Positions 1-8,300 of a stretch of 9,516 nt of DNA are shown here, piece by piece (position 1 is the stretch's first letter; every line of letters begins with the position of its first letter). The DNA comes from Bacteroidia bacterium (GTDB taxonomy: Bacteria; Bacteroidota; Bacteroidia; Bacteroidales; VadinHA17). The position numbers were made by a program, and so were the translations under genes. The notes below the pieces were generated by a model. The model was not told where the DNA came from. It did no database searches and was given only the letters and a program-made list of their open reading frames with translations. The stretch is taken from assembly GCA_026391515.1 (NCBI GenBank), contig JAPLEC010000380.1, positions 1 to 9,516 of the forward strand. The letters are read 5' to 3'.

Positions 1-323
1 TGGCATCAATATATGTAAGGCTGGTAACTGGGATGAAGGTAAAGGATACAACTGCCGGTTTTAAATGTTACAAAAAAGAGGTTCTTGAAAATATTAAACC
101 TGAACATATTAAATCGAGAGGTTACGGATTTCAGATCGAAATGAAATATATAGCCTGGAAACTTGGCTATAAGATCGTTGAAGTGCCGATAATTTTTACT
201 GACAGGAAGCTTGGTTCATCGAAAATGTCGGGTGGTATCTTCAATGAAGCATTATGGGGTGTGCTGAGGATGAAGGTTAGAAGTATTTTTATTAAGTACA
301 GGCGCATTAATAAGACGGCATAA
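1..323 (+). CDS. Polyprenol monophosphomannose synthase, C-terminal part (5' end outside window)
   Basis: This is the last 106 codons of a family 2 glycosyltransferase. The frame is open back to the window edge (A-S-I-Y-V-R-L-V-T-G precedes the first internal ATG at 33), so the true start lies upstream. The stretch RLVTGMKVKDTTAGFKCYKK is characteristic of dolichyl/polyprenyl-phosphate mannose synthases, and VPIIFTDRKLGSSKMS is the usual C-terminal GT2 segment with the R-x-x-G-x-S-K-M motif. The family transfers mannose from GDP-mannose to a polyprenyl phosphate at the cytoplasmic membrane face. Family members are usually about 240-250 residues, so more than half is missing, including the nucleotide-binding domain with its DxD metal site. 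No C-terminal membrane segments are seen, as in the soluble, DPM1-like type. The dihydroorotase starts 34 bases downstream on the same strand, which suggests co-transcription. Family assignment is firm; the exact lipid acceptor is inferred. Confidence 0.9.
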   Translation, partial: ASIYVRLVTGMKVKDTTAGFKCYKKEVLENIKPEHIKSRGYGFQIEMKYIAWKLGYKIVEVPIIFTDRKLGSSKMSGGIFNEALWGVLRMKVRSIFIKYRRINKTA

Positions 324-357
324 CGGCTCAGAGGCGCAGGGTTTCAAAGGCAAAATA

Positions 358-1701
358 ATGTCCAGCATTTTAATACAGAACGCCAAAATAATAGATGAAG
401 GTAAAATCTTCAAAGGCGATTTGCTTATTAAAGATGAACTCATTTCAGCAATAGGAGCACCGGGTCAGGTTAAAGTTCCGCCAGGATCAAAACAGATTGA
501 TGCCTCAGGATTGCTTCTAATTCCCGGAGTGATAGACGACCAGGTGCATTTCAGAGAACCCGGATTGACACATAAAGGAGATATTTTCAGTGAAACATGT
601 GCGGCTGCTGCCGGGGGTATTACATCTTTTATGGATATGCCAAACACTGTGCCTCAAACAGTTACACTTGATGCACTAAACGATAAATATATTCTGGGGT
701 CGGAAAAATCACTCATAAATTACTCGTTTTACATTGGAGCAACCAATGATAATCTTGAAGAGATTCTCAAGGCCGATCCATCGAAAGTGTGCGGAATAAA
801 ACTATTCATGGGATCATCTACCGGTAATATGCTGGTAGACAACGAAAATGCCTTGCGGGAGCTGTTTAAAAAAGCTGTTATTCCAATAACTGCACATTGT
901 GAGGATGAACCGACTATCAGAAAGAACATTGACATTTTTCGTCAAAAATATGGAGAGGATGTTCCGGTAAGCATGCATCCTTTAATTCGCAGCCGTGAAG
1001 CATGTTTTAAATCTTCATCCCGGGCAATCAGCCTTGCAAGAGAATATAATACCCGTCTTCACATACTTCATCTTTCAACTGCAGATGAGATGAAGCTTTT
1101 CACCAGTGTATTACCTCTTGAACAAAAAAGAATAACAGGTGAAGTGTGCGTTCATCATCTTTGGTTTGATGACTCAAATTATAATGATCTTGGTTCAAAG
1201 ATCAAATGGAACCCGGCTATAAAAACAAAATTCGACAGGGATGCCCTGGTTAAGGGGGTGATAAACAACCTTTTAGATGTGGTTGCAACCGATCATGCTC
1301 CACACACTGCCGAGGAAAAATCAAATACTTATTTTAAGTGCCCATCAGGAGGACCGCTTGTTCAACATTCTCTTGTTGCAATGCTCGAATTGTGGCACAG
1401 AAAGATTTTCAGCCTTGAAAAGATAGTTGAGAAGATGTGTCATAATCCTGCAATACTTTTTAATATCAAAGGAAGAGGATTTATCAGGGAGGGTTACAAA
1501 GCTGACCTTTGTCTTATTGATCCGGATAATCCATGGTGCGTTTCAAAAGAAAATATATTATATAAATGCGGCTGGTCGCCGTTTGAGGGTACAACTTTCC
1601 GTTCAAAAGTGGTTCAAACGATCGTGAATGGCACTACTATATATAATAAAGGTATATTTAACGAGGATTACCGGGGGCAAAGATTGCTGTTTGACAGATA
1701 A
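358..1701 (+). CDS. pyrC: Dihydroorotase (amidohydrolase superfamily)
   Basis: A complete 447-residue enzyme that reversibly cyclises N-carbamoyl-aspartate to dihydroorotate, the third step of de novo pyrimidine synthesis, in the cytoplasm. The N-terminal beta-sandwich (about residues 1-55) is followed by the metallo-beta/alpha barrel. Visible active-site elements are DDQVHFREPG (60-69), the GIKLF lysine K148 expected to be carbamylated, H180 in TAHCED, H238 in LHILHLS, and D312 in ATDHAPH. The C-terminal DLCLIDPDNPW and FRSKVVQTIVNG segments rebuild the small beta domain. Length fits the class I/allantoinase-like group (about 420-450). The first His of the usual DxHxH metal motif is replaced by Gln62; from memory the DDQVHFREPG form is common in Bacteroidota enzymes annotated this way. 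Start ATG 358 gives a standard N terminus (SSILIQNAKIIDEG). Allantoinase or hydantoinase is a less likely alternative. The symbol pyrC is by function; some schemes use pyrC2 or pyrX for such paralogues. Confidence 0.9.
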   Translation: MSSILIQNAKIIDEGKIFKGDLLIKDELISAIGAPGQVKVPPGSKQIDASGLLLIPGVIDDQVHFREPGLTHKGDIFSETCAAAAGGITSFMDMPNTVPQTVTLDALNDKYILGSEKSLINYSFYIGATNDNLEEILKADPSKVCGIKLFMGSSTGNMLVDNENALRELFKKAVIPITAHCEDEPTIRKNIDIFRQKYGEDVPVSMHPLIRSREACFKSSSRAISLAREYNTRLHILHLSTADEMKLFTSVLPLEQKRITGEVCVHHLWFDDSNYNDLGSKIKWNPAIKTKFDRDALVKGVINNLLDVVATDHAPHTAEEKSNTYFKCPSGGPLVQHSLVAMLELWHRKIFSLEKIVEKMCHNPAILFNIKGRGFIREGYKADLCLIDPDNPWCVSKENILYKCGWSPFEGTTFRSKVVQTIVNGTTIYNKGIFNEDYRGQRLLFDR

Positions 1702-1708
1702 ATGCGTG

Positions 1709-1847
1709 GTAGCCAAGGGGGATTGCTTCGTCGTCCCGAGTACTCGGGACTCCTCCACCTACTTATTAAACATTCAACAGTACTGTAAGCCATTTTATCT
1801 CGTATCTGCTGTCATTGCGAGCGCAGCGAAGCAATCCCCCTGACTAC
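1709..1847. repeat. Intergenic repeat with inverted arms and central palindrome, running into the aspartate kinase gene
   Basis: Two inverted arms, 1709-1730 and 1827-1847, share GTAG-(C/T)CA followed by GGGGGATTGCTTCG. Between them, GTCCCGAGTACTCGGGAC (1733-1750) is an 18-base perfect palindrome, and ACAGTACTGT (1777-1786) is a shorter one. The right arm continues as TCATTGCGAGCGCAGCGAAG, a string I recognise as a widespread interspersed intergenic repeat in several bacterial phyla, often mistranslated into short spurious proteins. The element fills the gap between two convergent genes, so the folded RNA could act as a two-way transcription end. There is no clear T-tract, so this is inference. 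The right arm encodes the final residues of the aspartate kinase on the minus strand. Confidence 0.75.
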
Positions 1848-3086
1848 AAATCTGACAGCGCTTCTTGTCCGTTGTTCAAGCAGGATTTCGCGGTCTGCAG
1901 TAATCCTGGCAATTGCTTCCGGAGTATAATGACGGATTGAAAGCATCTCAACATTTTCGTTATAAAATGCTGAATATTCAGCTTTTAAATCGATAAGCAG
2001 CGATTCAACTTTCGGACGTTCATCATCAACACAAACATCTATACTTACAGCGCTGGCTTCAACAAGATTGACTTTGATCCCATGCATTATAAAAGTATGG
2101 AAGATCCTGCTGAGGTTATCGCTCATAACAAATGAAAAATCTTTCGGCAATATTGATATAAGGATCTGATTTTCTTTTTTTATGAAAACAGATATGATTT
2201 TCTTAAGAGTTGGTTCTGCAATAACCATTGTACCTTTTTCATCAGGGGCAAGAAATGATTTTACAAAAAGTGGGATATTTTTGTTTTGCAGAGGTTTAAT
2301 AGTCTTAGGATGAATAACTTTTGCCCCTGAGAATGTCATTTCGACCGCTTCCCTGTACGACATTTCTTCAAGCTTGCAGGCATCGTTCAGCCATTTGGGA
2401 TCAGCATTGAGAAGACCAGGAACATCTTTCCAGAAAATAACACATTCTGCATCAAGCATATTTGCAAGTATGGCAGCAGTATAATCTGATCCCTCCCTGC
2501 CGAGAGTTGTTGAATTTCCATCAGCTGTTCCTCCAATAAAGCCCTGCGTCAAATAAAGAGGAGTTTTCTTAAAATCAAATACAGCTTTAATCCGATCTGT
2601 ACTTTCGCTCCATAATACATTGGCATCTCTGTATCTGTTGTCGGTTAGCAGGTTTTTCCTGATATCAATCCATTCTGCATTTAGGCCGGTTTTCCTTAGG
2701 TATCCGGCAATAATAATTGTTGACCAGATTTCACCAAAAGAGACAACCTGGTCATATTCAAAATCATATTCCGATTTCTTTTCTGATTGCAGGTATTCCT
2801 TAAGTTTTGTAAATGATTTGTCTATTTTGTTTCCGACTGAATTCCCTGAGGGGAACAGCTCTTCAACAACACCCGAGTGGTAGCTGTAGATATTCTCAAG
2901 ATGCTCTTTATAGCTTTTTTCACCAGCAAGCCATAGTTTAAGGACCTTCTCAAGAGCGTTTGTCGTTTTTCCGAATGCGGAGACGACTATAACGAGGTTC
3001 TCCTTTTCCTGTGAAACTATTTTTGCAAGGTTTTTTATTCCTTCCGCACCTTTAACTGATGCACCTCCGAATTTAAAGACTTTCAT
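1812..3086 (-). CDS. lysC: Monofunctional aspartate kinase with repeat-encoded C terminus
   Basis: A 424-residue aspartokinase that phosphorylates aspartate with ATP, the first step toward lysine/diaminopimelate, threonine and methionine. The amino-acid kinase domain (about 1-290) starts with KFGGASV (5-11), has SAFGKTTNA (36-44), the GREGSDYTA segment (196-204; more usually GRGGSDYTA), FWKDVPGLLNADP (218-230) and GAKVIHPKTI (254-263). Residues 295-415 form a compact regulatory region expected to hold two ACT domains, so feedback inhibition is possible, but the effector cannot be read from sequence. There is no homoserine dehydrogenase domain. The start ATG at 3086 gives the canonical MKVFKFGGAS. 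The last nine residues (RGIASLRSQ, 416-424) and the stop lie in the right arm of an intergenic repeat, so the ancestral protein probably ended near VRFVV. The gene converges with dihydroorotase and diverges from the lipoprotein gene. The kinase assignment is secure; the symbol is by function. Confidence 0.93.
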   Translation of the reverse strand: MKVFKFGGASVKGAEGIKNLAKIVSQEKENLVIVVSAFGKTTNALEKVLKLWLAGEKSYKEHLENIYSYHSGVVEELFPSGNSVGNKIDKSFTKLKEYLQSEKKSEYDFEYDQVVSFGEIWSTIIIAGYLRKTGLNAEWIDIRKNLLTDNRYRDANVLWSESTDRIKAVFDFKKTPLYLTQGFIGGTADGNSTTLGREGSDYTAAILANMLDAECVIFWKDVPGLLNADPKWLNDACKLEEMSYREAVEMTFSGAKVIHPKTIKPLQNKNIPLFVKSFLAPDEKGTMVIAEPTLKKIISVFIKKENQILISILPKDFSFVMSDNLSRIFHTFIMHGIKVNLVEASAVSIDVCVDDERPKVESLLIDLKAEYSAFYNENVEMLSIRHYTPEAIARITADREILLEQRTRSAVRFVVRGIASLRSQ

Positions 3087-3116
3087 AGACCAGAATTTGC
3101 AGTAAAATTATAATTT

Positions 3117-3124
3117 CAAAGTAA
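3117..3124 (-). promoter_or_regulatory. Possible -7 promoter element of the aspartate kinase gene
   Basis: Read on the minus strand this is TTACTTTG, one mismatch from the Bacteroidota -7 consensus TAnnTTTG, 30 bases upstream of the kinase ATG. No clear -33 TTG/TTTG was found at the usual distance, so this is only a candidate. Confidence 0.3.
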
Positions 3125-3165
3125 ATACCCAATCAATTGAAATCTATATTATTTCTTCCTTATAA

Positions 3166-3216
3166 AACCGCAAAGGGCTCAAAGATTAAGCAAAGTACAC
3201 AAAGAGTTACACTAAG
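3166..3216. repeat. Degenerate CAAAG-type short tandem repeat in the divergent spacer
   Basis: CAAAG occurs at 3171, 3180, 3191 and 3200, followed by a diverged CACTAAG at 3210, so units recur every 9-11 bases. This resembles CGCAAAG/CACAAAG-rich intergenic repeats I recall from Bacteroidota and related genomes, whose role is unknown. It lies in the 153-base spacer (3087-3239) between the divergent aspartate kinase and lipoprotein genes, on the lipoprotein side, ending 23 bases before the first possible start codon there. Confidence 0.55.
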
Positions 3217-3260
3217 AATTGGTAATTTAGTGTCCGAAATTGAAATTATCCGGGAGCTGG

Positions 3261-4229
3261 ATGTATAGAATTATTTTATTAAGCTTAATAGCTTTACTGA
3301 CTGCCTGCAGTAACGGACAGGATAAAATAAATACCGGTTCAACAGGCGAACTGATCTTCCAGTCGGGGTTTGAAGCCGATTCAAAAGTGATCAGCAAAAA
3401 CGGCGATGCTGATATAACCGGTATTGACAGATCATTCCCTGATCATAACGACTGGGTACAGGACTTTGATAATCACCCGAATATAGGGAATTTCAATCTG
3501 CAGTACCAGGGCGGCGATTCAACGATGCGATATGCAAAAATTATTTCTGAACCCGGAAACCCGTCTAACCATGTTCTGCATTTCTGGCTCGATGCACCAA
3601 ATGTCGAAGGAAAAAAAGGAAGGATCCAGGCAAATATTTATGGGAACAATGGTATTTATGAGTTTTATCAGTCCGTGCGAGTATATCTCCATGATGATTT
3701 TAACACTGTAAAAAAATTCCCGAAAAAGATCAGCTGGCTTACAATTGCTGAGTTCTGGAATAATATCACATGGAGCCAGAGTGTGCCTTACAGGTTCAGA
3801 ATAACATTAGGCATCGGGAAGCCGGTCGAAAGTGAAAGTGATCTTTTTTTCATTCTTGATGCACAGGATTGCCAGCTTTTTGAAGATGGCGGACAAAAAT
3901 ATACCACCATCTGGTCAGAAACTAATACAAATGTTAAAGTTCCTGTAGGCATGTGGTTTACATTGGATTTGTATTATAAAGAAGGGAATAATGAAACAGG
4001 GAAATTTTATCTTGCAATGACTCCCCGGAATGGACAGAAACAAATAATTTTTGACCTGACCAGGATTACTTATAATACGGAAGATCCTCATCCTGATGGT
4101 GTTGGTGATTTTAATCCTATTAAGCTTTACACCTCAAAGGAATTAATAAACTTTATGAAAAGCCAGGGAAAAACTTTGCAGATCTATTGGGATGACTATA
4201 AACTATGGAAAAACAAGCAATCTTATTAA
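3261..4229 (+). CDS. Putative lipoprotein with a predicted beta-sandwich, possibly polysaccharide-lyase-like
   Basis: I do not recognise a named family with certainty. The chosen ATG (3261) gives MYRIILLSLIALLTACSNG: a short charged start, a hydrophobic core and a lipobox LTAC, so the product should be processed by signal peptidase II and lipid-anchored at Cys16. A TTG at 3240 in the same frame would add seven residues; the ATG is preferred because it follows GGGAG by five bases and gives a compact signal peptide. The mature part (about 307 residues) is rich in aromatic beta-strand-like segments such as HVLHFWLD, FYQSVRVYLHDDF, GMWFTLDLYYKEG and LQIYWDDYKLW. This pattern resembles the jelly roll of heparin-lyase-I-like and concanavalin-like carbohydrate-binding proteins, but no catalytic residues can be assigned. 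No SusC/SusD or other glycan-use genes are nearby. It is 99 bases ahead of fbp with a hairpin between, so it is probably a separate unit. Confidence 0.8.
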   Translation: MYRIILLSLIALLTACSNGQDKINTGSTGELIFQSGFEADSKVISKNGDADITGIDRSFPDHNDWVQDFDNHPNIGNFNLQYQGGDSTMRYAKIISEPGNPSNHVLHFWLDAPNVEGKKGRIQANIYGNNGIYEFYQSVRVYLHDDFNTVKKFPKKISWLTIAEFWNNITWSQSVPYRFRITLGIGKPVESESDLFFILDAQDCQLFEDGGQKYTTIWSETNTNVKVPVGMWFTLDLYYKEGNNETGKFYLAMTPRNGQKQIIFDLTRITYNTEDPHPDGVGDFNPIKLYTSKELINFMKSQGKTLQIYWDDYKLWKNKQSY

Positions 4230-4234
4230 ATACA

Positions 4235-4292
4235 GTTGCTGGTTCCTTGTTGCTTGTAGCTAGTTGGTGCTGATTAACAAGCAACCAGTAAC
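4235..4292. repeat. Imperfect inverted repeat between the lipoprotein gene and fbp
   Basis: GTTGCTGGTT (4235-4244) can pair with AACCAGTAAC (4283-4292) at nine of ten positions, and GTTGCTTG (4249-4256) pairs perfectly with CAAGCAAC (4278-4285). The two stems share bases on the right side and so compete. The left half reads like a decayed tandem of GTTGCTGGTT/GTTGCTTG units. It sits just after the lipoprotein stop and could end that transcript or insulate fbp, although no T-tract follows. Confidence 0.5.
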
Positions 4293-4328
4293 TTCTAACT
4301 TAGGTCTACAAATTTAAACCATTAGTAA

Positions 4329-5351
4329 ATGAATAGCTATAAAATCACAACTCTCAATGATTTCATAACCTTAAAGCAGAAAGATTTTCCTTTCGCCAAG
4401 GGTGAGCTTTCAAACCTCCTCAATCATATCGGGACGGCTGCAAAAATTGTCAATAAAAAAATTAACAAAGCTGGTCTTGTGGATATTATTGGCCGTTCAG
4501 GTGTGGTAAATATACAGGGTGAGAACCAGCAGAAGCTGGATAATTTTGCCGACAAGGTTTTTACTGATGCGCTTCGTACAAGCGGTGAGTGTTGCGGGAT
4601 TGCCACTGAGGAAAACCAGAATGAGATTGTCTTTACTGAAAAATTTGCCAAAAAGGGTAAATATATTGTTTGCATGGATCCGCTTGATGGTTCGTCGAAT
4701 ATAGATTATAATGTTTCAGTTGGTTCAATATTTTCGATTTACCGCAGAATAACCCCCAGGGGAGAAAAAGTTAAAAATGAGGATTTCCTCCAGGAAGGCA
4801 CGGAACAGGTTGCTGCAGGTTATGTGATATACGGATCTTCAACAATGCTTGTTTATTCTACCGGGAATGGAGTTAACGGTTTCACTCTCGATCCTTCGAT
4901 TGGTGAATTTTGTCTTTCGCATCCTGATATTAAAACACCAGACGACGGCAAAATTTATTCTATTAATGAAGGAAATTATATCTTTTTTCATGAAGAAATA
5001 AAAAAGTATATCAAATATTGCCAGGAGAAGGATGAAGATTCAGGAAGACCATATACCTCAAGGTACATTGGATCACTGGTTTCCGATTTTCACAGGAACC
5101 TGCTTATGGGAGGTGTATTTTTATATCCGCAGAATAAGAAAGCACCAAAAGGTAAATTAAGACTTGTGTATGAGTGCAATCCGATCGCATTCATTGCGGA
5201 ACAGGCTGGAGGAGCTGCATCTGACGGGAAAAAGAGAATATTGGCTATAAGACCAAAATCAATTCATCAGCGTTCACCTTTTTATGTCGGATCAAAAAAT
5301 ATGGTAAGAAAGATCGAAGATTTTATTGATGAAAGAAAAAGAAATAATTAG
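4329..5351 (+). CDS. fbp: Fructose-1,6-bisphosphatase, class I
   Basis: A 340-residue cytoplasmic enzyme that hydrolyses fructose 1,6-bisphosphate to fructose 6-phosphate, the committed step of gluconeogenesis. Metal-binding residues are in the expected places: E94/E95 in ATEENQNE, D117 and D120 in DPLDGSSNID, and E282 in YECNP. Substrate-site segments include INEGNY, RYIGSLVSDFHRNLLMGG and KLRLVYECNP, and the C terminus AIRPKSIHQRSPFYVGSKN is typical of class I. Length is normal (about 330-340). The ATG at 4329 is the obvious start; no Shine-Dalgarno is visible, as usual in Bacteroidota, and TAACTTAG (4296-4303) is only a weak -7 candidate. The last 23 bases overlap the mfd start in another frame. 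Allosteric AMP control, known in some class I enzymes, cannot be judged here. Identification is secure. Confidence 0.97.
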   Translation: MNSYKITTLNDFITLKQKDFPFAKGELSNLLNHIGTAAKIVNKKINKAGLVDIIGRSGVVNIQGENQQKLDNFADKVFTDALRTSGECCGIATEENQNEIVFTEKFAKKGKYIVCMDPLDGSSNIDYNVSVGSIFSIYRRITPRGEKVKNEDFLQEGTEQVAAGYVIYGSSTMLVYSTGNGVNGFTLDPSIGEFCLSHPDIKTPDDGKIYSINEGNYIFFHEEIKKYIKYCQEKDEDSGRPYTSRYIGSLVSDFHRNLLMGGVFLYPQNKKAPKGKLRLVYECNPIAFIAEQAGGAASDGKKRILAIRPKSIHQRSPFYVGSKNMVRKIEDFIDERKRNN

Positions 5352-8300
5352 CCTCTTTGATAATCATCCCGTTCTTCCCAGGTTACTGAAAACAGTAAGC
5401 TCAGCTGAGACAGCAAGAATAAGAGCTGAAGGATTATCGGGATCATCAAAAGCAATAGTCATTGCAAAAATATTCCTTGAGACCCAGCTTACTCATGTTG
5501 TAATTGTCCCTGAAAAAGAGGATGCAGCCTATCTTTATAATGACCTGTTCTCGCTCACAGGAGAGGATTCTGTTTTCTTTTTTCCGTCAACATATAAGCG
5601 TTCTGTTCAGTATGAGCAAACTGAACCGGCAAATATTGTGCTCAGGACTGAAGTCCTGAATTATCTTGCCTCAGGTAAACGAAAAGGGATAATAGTAACT
5701 TATCCGGAATCGGTAATGGAGAAGGTGATTAACCGTAAAAACCTGAAAAAGAATACTTTCAATATAACGAAGGGAGACAAATTGTCGCTTGAATTTCTTG
5801 AAGAATTGCTTCACGAATATAATTTTGAAAGAGTTGATTTTGTTTATGAACCTGGTCAGTACGCTATAAGAGGAAGCATAGCTGATGTTTTTTCCTATTC
5901 TGCTGATCTTCCTTATCGCATAGATTTTTTCGGTGAAGAAGTAGATTCAATCAGAACCTTCAATATTGACGATCAGCTGTCGGTCAGCATTCAGAAACAG
6001 GTATCGCTGATACCGAATATCCAGGATATTTCCATAGAAGAAGTAACCGATTCATTTACAGATTTCCTGCCACCTTCCTCAGTAATATGGATTGAAGATG
6101 CCGTTTTTATCAAAGAAAAGATAAATAATATTTTTTATCAGATTGTTCAGAAGGAAGAATCTGAACAGGCGACCGGCAAAAAAAATCTGATAATGACCGG
6201 GAACCGGTTTATTAAGGAGTGTACAAAATTCAGGATTGCTGAATTTGGGAAAAAATGCTTGTTTGAATCACCAGCTCATTTTGTATTTCATACAGAACCG
6301 CAGCCAGTTTTCAATAAAAATTTTGAACTTCTTACTGAAAAACTCGTTTCAAATAATCTTAATGGATACATTACATATATCGTTTCAGAAAGCCAGTCAC
6401 AGATCGACAGGCTAACGGATATCTTTGCAGAAATAAACCCTGGAGTACATTTCAATCCGCTGCTTATTAATCTTCACAGCGGGTTTACAGATCATCATCT
6501 TAAAATATCAGTATTTACTGACCATCAGATATTTGACCGGTATCATAAATTCAGAATACGCGGTTATTTTACCCGGAAAGAAAGCATATCTGTTAAAGAA
6601 TTAACAGGACTTAACCCGGGAGATTATGTTGTTCATATCGATCATGGCATCGGTAAATTCGGCGGACTTGAGAAGATCGAGGTGAACGGGAAGATCCAGG
6701 AGGCTATAAAGCTGGTTTACAGAGATAACGATATACTTTATGTCGGAATACACTCCTTGCATCGGATTTCAAAATATAAAGGGAAAGACAACACCGAGCC
6801 GAAAATTTATAAGCTTGGTTCAGGTGCATGGCAGAAGCTGAAACAGAGCACAAAGAGCAGGGTAAAGGACATCGCAAAAGATCTTATTAAGCTTTATGCC
6901 AAAAGGATGGCTTCGGATGGGTTTCCCTTTTCACCTGATTCATATCTCCAGCGCGAGCTGGAATCGTCGTTTATCTATGAGGACACACCTGATCAGCTGA
7001 CAGCAACTCAGTCAATAAAAGAAGATATGGAGGCACCTCATCCTATGGACCGGCTTGTTTGTGGTGACGTCGGCTTCGGAAAAACAGAAGTTGCTGTAAG
7101 GGCTGCTTTCAAATCAGCTTCCGACAGCAAACAAACAGCAATTTTAGTACCTACAACCATTCTGGCGCTGCAGCATTATAGGACATTTTCTGAGAGGCTG
7201 AAAGGATTTCCCTGCACAATTGAGTACCTGACCCGTCATAAAAAGCCTGCAGCACAGAAAAAAATCATATCGCAACTTGCTGATGGAAAGATAGATATCA
7301 TAATCGGAACACATAAGCTTATTGGTCAGGAAGTAAAGTTTAAAGACCTGGGTCTGCTTATCATAGATGAGGAACAAAGATTCGGAGTTTCTGTAAAAGA
7401 AAAACTTAAGAAGCTAAAAACCAGTGTCGATACGCTTACTCTGACAGCCACTCCTATACCACGTACACTGCAATTCTCGCTAATGGGAGCCCGTGATCTG
7501 TCAATAATCAATACTCCTCCGCCAAACAGGATGCCTATTGTTACCGAATTACACGGATTTAATGAAGAGATAATTAAGGAAGGCATTGAGTACGAAGTCT
7601 CCAGAAACGGGCAGGTTTTTATTATTCATAACAGGGTTGAAAACATAAAAGAGATACAGGTAAAAATTCAACGAATCTGTCCTAATGTAAAAACTGCAAT
7701 TGTCCATGGTAAAATGGATGGAAAATCAATTGAAAATGTAATGTTCGATTTTATCCAGGGCGATTACGATGTGCTTATTGCCACAACAATTATAGAATCA
7801 GGTCTGGATATCCCCAATGCAAATACAATTTTTATAAATGATGCCCATCACTTTGGGTTGGCGGAATTGCATCAGCTCAGGGGTCGTGTCGGTCGCTCCA
7901 ATAAAAAAGCTTTCTGTTATCTGCTTGCCCCGCCGTTGAATACCCTTACTCATGAGGCACGCCGACGTCTCAAGGCTATTGAGGAGTTTTCAGAACTGGG
8001 AAGCGGTTTTAATCTGGCAATGCAGGACCTCGATATAAGAGGATCCGGAAATCTTCTCGGCGGAGAACAAAGCGGTTTCATTGCTGATATCGGATTTGAG
8101 ACCTATCAGAGGATACTGAATGAAGCTATTATGGAATTAAGAGAAACAGAGCCTGCAGAGGCTTGTCAGGAATCTGAAACTGAGGAAAAGCGTAATAAAG
8201 AGCCATCCGGAAAATCATACGTTTCTGATTTTCAGATTGATACTGATTTAGAGATTATGTTTCCCGATGAATATATTTCAAATATTTCGGAAAGGATCAG

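Noticed and set aside
324..357. Possible CAAAGG-type repeat fragment ahead of dihydroorotase (CTCAGAGGCGCAGG, TTTCAAAGGC)
   Set aside because: Only 34 bases with weak similarity to the array at 3166-3216; chance cannot be excluded.
1733..1750. The 18-base palindrome as a classical intrinsic terminator
   Set aside because: The inverted repeat is perfect but no loop of usual size and no T-tract follows on either strand, so only a structural repeat is claimed.
1628..1843. 71-codon open frame on the plus strand over the pyrC end and the repeat
   Set aside because: It overlaps pyrC in another frame and ends in a peptide translated from the TCATTGCGAGCGCAGCG repeat, a known source of spurious small proteins.
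3181..3216. CRISPR-like array
   Set aside because: The repeated unit is about five bases with 4-7 base gaps, far from CRISPR repeat and spacer sizes, and there are no cas genes.
3223..3230. TAATTTAG as a -7 promoter of the lipoprotein gene
   Set aside because: One mismatch at a key position of TAnnTTTG, no -33 element, and such 8-mers are frequent in AT-rich spacers.
7144..7586. Two minus-strand open frames inside mfd (77 and 86 codons)
   Set aside because: They are shadows of the conserved helicase-motif region of mfd, with no promoter or family-like sequence.
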